DNA from: JBHPGW01 sp042569785
GTDB lineage: Bacteria; Planctomycetota; Phycisphaerae; Sedimentisphaerales; Anaerobacaceae
DNA: 7,959 nt
Assembly: GCA_042569785.1 (NCBI GenBank)
Contig: JBHPGW010000103.1
Span: forward strand, 1 to 7,959
Direction of reading: 5' to 3'
Of the stretch, positions 5,054 to 7,959 are shown piece after piece. Numbering within the stretch: position 1 is the stretch's first letter; each line of letters begins with the position of its first letter. Position numbers and translations under genes: made by a program. A model generated the notes under the pieces. It ran no database searches, had not been told where the DNA came from, and saw nothing but the letters and a program-made list of their open reading frames with translations.

Positions 5054-6922
5054 ATGGAAGAAAAGCCAAACTCGAAATCGCCGAATGTCGCGGCTAAATC
5101 TTTTATGACTGTCGGGCCTACACTGCACTACAGCCATGAAAATGTTCAGCGATGCTGGGTGCTTGCGCTTTTGGCTTTCATACTGACCTGCCTTTGCTTT
5201 TCAAAAATAGTTAACGGCTCTTTCCTAACCTTCAAATTCAGTTCTCTGCTCTCGCTTCAAGCCTGGCGTCTGGGACAATTCGTAACTACCGGCGTCAGCA
5301 TATTCGAATATCCATTACAGATACTTGTGCTTGCGATGCTAATGGGAATTCTCGCTATGGTGCCGATCCTGATCGCGCAACTGATGAGCTTCAGCTATAG
5401 TCTGCTGTTCATCTTCGCGATCGCCTTGTTAGCGAATTTGCCGGGGCTTGCGGTTTTTGTCCTGGTATGCTCTCTCGCTGCTGCATCGAGGCCTTTACGG
5501 TTCCGATCGAGGTTCATCGCGATCGCGTTGTGCTCTGCGCCGCTGCTGTTGTACTGGGGGTATTTCGGGAGCATATCCGGTTTGCCGCCTGTTAAATGGG
5601 CGTTCTCATTCGCGCCGTGGATCGGGGCATGGCTTTTCGGGCTGACTATGGCTGGGCTGGTGCTTGGGATAGGACATTTTACGCGTTATCGTCCGGGACT
5701 GGTCTGGGCGTTCACGGCGTTGTTTCTTGTCTCTGCTGTCGGTATTTTCGAGACGACTATCGGCTTCGATGAACTGGACTATCAGCTTTATGTGGCAAGG
5801 TACAATCCTAAACAGGTAAATGAATTTCGCGACCATAGTGTCACTGCGGTGCTCGATGAGATCGTTACGAATCCTTCGCCGAGAGTAAAAAGATATTTAC
5901 AAAGTTCGTTCTACCCTACCGAACCGATACCTCTTCGTGCGGAATTGAAAAAGAAAATCAACGCCCAGTTAAGGCTTTGCCGATGGCCAGGATGGCTTAG
6001 CGTTCCGGAACAGCTCAGATACCAGGATAAACGGGAATGGCTTTTTAAACGATACGATCAGTTTATTAACCATCGCAAGGACTGTAAAAGGATGCCTGTA
6101 GCTCTTTATTTCAAGGCGATGCTGAGTGAATTGACGCCGGATATAACCGCTTTTGACCAAAAAGAACTGCTTGCCTTTTACAGTGACTACCCCTATGAAA
6201 GGTCACGCGATACATGGTATTGGCTATATACGGATTTTGCCGACAGCCCTGAATCATTAGAGGCCAGGTGGCGTATCGCTATGCACTGGATAGAGCAGGC
6301 GAGATTCGAGCAGGCAGATGAACTGCTCAAACAAACCCAGATACTGATCGCCGAGCATTTAGAAAACCTACAGGTGAGCAAAAAAATACGTCAGAATACT
6401 TTACTTGAATTTTTTCAGCCGACACCGGATTCGGTTATCACCGCTTCAGACTTGAGCGACCTGAACATAAGGACAAACTTGCTGCGTGTTCTGATAAGCG
6501 AAGAAAATCGGCCTAAACGAGATGAGGAGAAACAAAAACTTGCCGCTTTCATTATGCTGAATCAACACGCACCTGAATACTCTCAAAGAATAGACGAATT
6601 ATTAACGCAACTCGGCGAAAACAGTCGGCTTGAGGATGATATCTTATTGGCTCAAATAAAAATAATTGCCGACGAGAAACTTCGCGCCGAAAAATTCTCG
6701 CAGCTACACCAGCAATTCAAAGATACTGACGGCGGAATGCTGGCTCTGTACGAACTGGCGCTGCTGAAAACATCTTTCTATCAGAATGAAACGAACGTTG
6801 AGCAAAAGAAAACTTACTTGGCTCAGACAAGAGAGACACTGAAAGAGTTTATCAGGTTGTATCCGGATTCCTTCTGGGCAGAACAGTTCAAAGAAAACCT
6901 CGAAAACCTACCCGCTAATTAA
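5054..6922 (+). CDS. Unrecognised polytopic membrane protein with long helical TPR-like C-terminal half
   Basis: I do not recognise this 622-residue protein. Residues 1-33 are polar and cytosol-like. About six hydrophobic segments follow (34-53, 87-110, 113-142, 153-172, 186-208 and 214-234), the third long enough to be two short helices. Residues 240-622 are soluble, highly charged and predicted helical by eye. They resemble tetratricopeptide-type helix pairs: a segment around FADSPESLEARWRIAMHWIEQARFEQADELL, and near the end LKEFIRLYPDSFWAEQFKENL, which looks like the TPR pattern used in periplasmic or envelope assembly proteins. A membrane anchor with protein-protein interaction repeats suggests an envelope scaffold or complex subunit, but no partner is visible. 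The ATG at 5054 has no Shine-Dalgarno site (a GGAG at 5026-5029 is too far away); Met18 at 5105 is no better. It has its own promoter candidate with an inverted repeat and is followed by a T-tailed inverted repeat. Confidence 0.85.
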   Translation: MEEKPNSKSPNVAAKSFMTVGPTLHYSHENVQRCWVLALLAFILTCLCFSKIVNGSFLTFKFSSLLSLQAWRLGQFVTTGVSIFEYPLQILVLAMLMGILAMVPILIAQLMSFSYSLLFIFAIALLANLPGLAVFVLVCSLAAASRPLRFRSRFIAIALCSAPLLLYWGYFGSISGLPPVKWAFSFAPWIGAWLFGLTMAGLVLGIGHFTRYRPGLVWAFTALFLVSAVGIFETTIGFDELDYQLYVARYNPKQVNEFRDHSVTAVLDEIVTNPSPRVKRYLQSSFYPTEPIPLRAELKKKINAQLRLCRWPGWLSVPEQLRYQDKREWLFKRYDQFINHRKDCKRMPVALYFKAMLSELTPDITAFDQKELLAFYSDYPYERSRDTWYWLYTDFADSPESLEARWRIAMHWIEQARFEQADELLKQTQILIAEHLENLQVSKKIRQNTLLEFFQPTPDSVITASDLSDLNIRTNLLRVLISEENRPKRDEEKQKLAAFIMLNQHAPEYSQRIDELLTQLGENSRLEDDILLAQIKIIADEKLRAEKFSQLHQQFKDTDGGMLALYELALLKTSFYQNETNVEQKKTYLAQTRETLKEFIRLYPDSFWAEQFKENLENLPAN

Positions 6923-6947
6923 TCGATTATATCAAATTCAGTTAGTT

Positions 6948-7038
6948 AGAGCCGATTGACCATTAATGTCATTCCCGCGAAGGCGGGAATCCAGAAACCT
7001 TATGGTTTAGTCAGGCTATCGAAATATCGGCTCTTTTT
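6948..7038 (+). terminator. Nested inverted repeat with T-tail at the end of the membrane/TPR gene
   Basis: AGAGCCGAT (6948-6956) pairs exactly with ATCGGCTCT (7026-7034), which runs straight into TTTTT (7034-7038). Enclosed between the arms are two smaller hairpins: the REP-like palindrome (6971-6990) and AAACC/GGTTT (6995-6999 with 7004-7008). The whole could fold as a branched structure and end rightward transcription from the 5054 gene. The long enclosed region makes it unlike a textbook terminator. The T-run overlaps the ribD stop codon on the other strand. Confidence 0.4.
6968..6994. repeat. REP-like palindromic repeat of the 'ATTCCCGC...GCGGGAAT' family
   Basis: ATTCCCGC (6971-6978), GAAG loop, GCGGGAAT (6983-6990): an 8-bp perfect stem within the wider GTC...CCAGA context. 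This is the extragenic palindrome found in many bacterial genomes, which gives the spurious peptide VIPAKAGIQ when translated; here it does so in a non-coding frame starting at 6956. Such elements lie between genes and are mobilised or amplified in trans in some genomes by RAYT-type transposases; none is visible here. Only one copy occurs in the window. Confidence 0.75.
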
Positions 7039-7959
7039 AACTGGAATTATTATTATTGATTATTTGGGAAATTCTTATGTTGTTGCCGAAATGTTTTGTC
7101 TCGGTATTATCCGGGGAAATGTCTTTGGTGAACTGTCGCATCTGAGGGGTGATTTCTATGGAACCTTTTTGGCCTAAAGTTTCGTCTGAGATGTAAACGA
7201 TTACCTCATCGGCTAATTTTGCTTTTAGGAATGAGCTTAGTACTGTTGGGCCGCCTTCTACGAGCAGTTGAGCGATGTCGCGGCCGCCAAGTTGCTGGAT
7301 CAAATACTGCAAATCAAGGCTGTTATTTTTTAAGGGGACGATCAGCAGCTCTGCGCCTTTTTGCTCTATAGCTTTGGCCATATCCTTGTTCTTCTCAACT
7401 GCATGGTTACTGGTTGCGATTATAACCGGTGACTTTAGGGCGGTTTGAAGCAGTTGGGATTTAAGCGGAATTCGCAGATGTGAGTCCAGGACAATTCTTG
7501 TGAGCGGTGTGGGTTTGCCTGGTCTGGCGGTCAGCAGCGGATCGTCGTCTATGACCGTATTTATACCGACCAGTATCGCCTGGACGCGTCTGCGGAACTT
7601 GTGAACGTCTTCTCTGCTTTGCTCGTTAGATATCCATCGCTGTTTTGACTTATCAGTCCATGCCATCTTGCCGTCGGTACTCTGGGCCCATTTTAAAATG
7701 ACCCAGCTTCGCCCCGTTTGGGCGTGTTTAATGAACGGCGCATTCAACTGGGCGGCCTGCTCTGCGCAAAGGCCAACTTCGACCTCGATGCCGGCGTTGC
7801 GCAGCTGCTGGATTCCTTTGCCGCTGACTTGGGTAAAGGGGTCAGCTATCGCGACGACCACTTTGCCAATTTTCGCTTTGATAATGACGTCGGTGCATGG
7901 CCCGGTCTTGCCCTTATGACAGCAAGGTTCGAGAGTGACATACATTGTAGAACCGGCTG
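7037..7959 (-). CDS. ribD: Riboflavin biosynthesis bifunctional deaminase/reductase RibD (5' end outside window)
   Basis: RibD deaminates the GTP-derived pyrimidine and then reduces its ribose side chain, the second and third steps of riboflavin synthesis in the cytoplasm. The visible part begins inside the zinc deaminase domain: YVTLEPCCHKGKTGPC holds the two zinc-binding cysteines of the PCxxC-type motif (Cys8 and Cys17, counting from the Met at 7945). DPFTQVSGKG follows. The NADPH-dependent reductase domain starts at WVILKWAQSTDGK (about 81-93) and continues through RRRVQAILVGINTVIDDDPLLTAR and LLVEGGPTVLSSF (about 227-239). The Met at 7945 is not the start: the open frame continues to the window edge (AGST before it), and the first zinc-ligand motif (HAE) is missing. 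About 65-70 residues should lie beyond the right edge. It converges on the membrane/TPR gene; its stop codon overlaps that gene's T-tail. Confidence in the identity is high. Confidence 0.96.
   Translation of the reverse strand, partial: AGSTMYVTLEPCCHKGKTGPCTDVIIKAKIGKVVVAIADPFTQVSGKGIQQLRNAGIEVEVGLCAEQAAQLNAPFIKHAQTGRSWVILKWAQSTDGKMAWTDKSKQRWISNEQSREDVHKFRRRVQAILVGINTVIDDDPLLTARPGKPTPLTRIVLDSHLRIPLKSQLLQTALKSPVIIATSNHAVEKNKDMAKAIEQKGAELLIVPLKNNSLDLQYLIQQLGGRDIAQLLVEGGPTVLSSFLKAKLADEVIVYISDETLGQKGSIEITPQMRQFTKDISPDNTETKHFGNNIRISQIINNNNSS

Noticed and set aside
6956..7177. Plus-strand open frame of 73 codons beginning MTINVIPAKAGIQ
   Set aside because: The opening peptide is the translation of the REP-like palindrome, and the rest lies antisense to ribD. 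There is no ribosome-binding site, and it is not a gene.
1..7959. CRISPR arrays, tRNA or rRNA genes, insertion sequences, prophage or toxin-antitoxin modules
   Set aside because: I looked for evenly spaced direct repeats, tRNA-like cloverleaves, transposase motifs and small paired genes on both strands and saw none.

Overview
The window most resembles an accessory-poor stretch of a free-living bacterial chromosome of moderate GC content. The best clue to the organism is the secreted protein at 3223-4818. It ends in a pair of degenerate dockerin-like repeats (pattern 'V-D/N-x-x-D-[FI]-x-x-L-x-x-x-W-[LF]'), a tail that is abundant in Phycisphaerae-type Planctomycetota. Weak or absent Shine-Dalgarno sequences in front of several genes fit that group. 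This placement is inference from family knowledge, not from a phylogeny.

Layout, left to right. (1) 17-772 (+): C-terminal part of a multi-pass membrane protein that looks like a GT39-type glycosyltransferase. Its apparent start is an artefact: the first 46 bases of the window are an exact reverse complement of 328-373, so the real gene is only visible from about base 47. (2) 776-1045 (-): a small NifU C-terminal-domain (Nfu) iron-sulfur scaffold with an extra N-terminal CxxCGC motif, convergent with (1) and separated from it by 3 bp. (3) 1046-1234: divergent promoter region. (4) 1235-3031 (+): lepA, the ribosomal back-translocase/elongation factor 4, complete. (5) 3223-4818 (+): a secreted subtilisin-fold protein in which the Asp, His and oxyanion Asn positions are replaced while the Ser is kept, i.e. 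a probable pseudoprotease, with a beta-sandwich region and the dockerin-like tail. (6) 4819-5053: a regulatory gap holding a terminator-like hairpin that points leftward and an inverted repeat that coincides with the promoter elements of the next gene. (7) 5054-6922 (+): an unrecognised membrane protein with about six N-terminal helices and a long helical, TPR-like soluble half. (8) 6923-7036: a convergent junction with a REP-like palindrome nested in a larger T-tailed inverted repeat. (9) 7037-7959 (-): ribD, riboflavin biosynthesis deaminase/reductase, whose 5' end runs off the window.

The genes do not form one pathway: translation (lepA), Fe-S assembly (nfu) and riboflavin synthesis (ribD) are housekeeping, and each transcription unit appears to have its own signals. 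I see no CRISPR array, transposase, tRNA, rRNA, phage module or toxin-antitoxin pair. The points most worth following up are the pseudo-subtilisin with dockerin-like tail, the promoter-embedded inverted repeat before the membrane/TPR gene, the nested palindromic element at 6948-7038, and the inverted duplication at the window edge, which is probably an assembly or amplification artefact.
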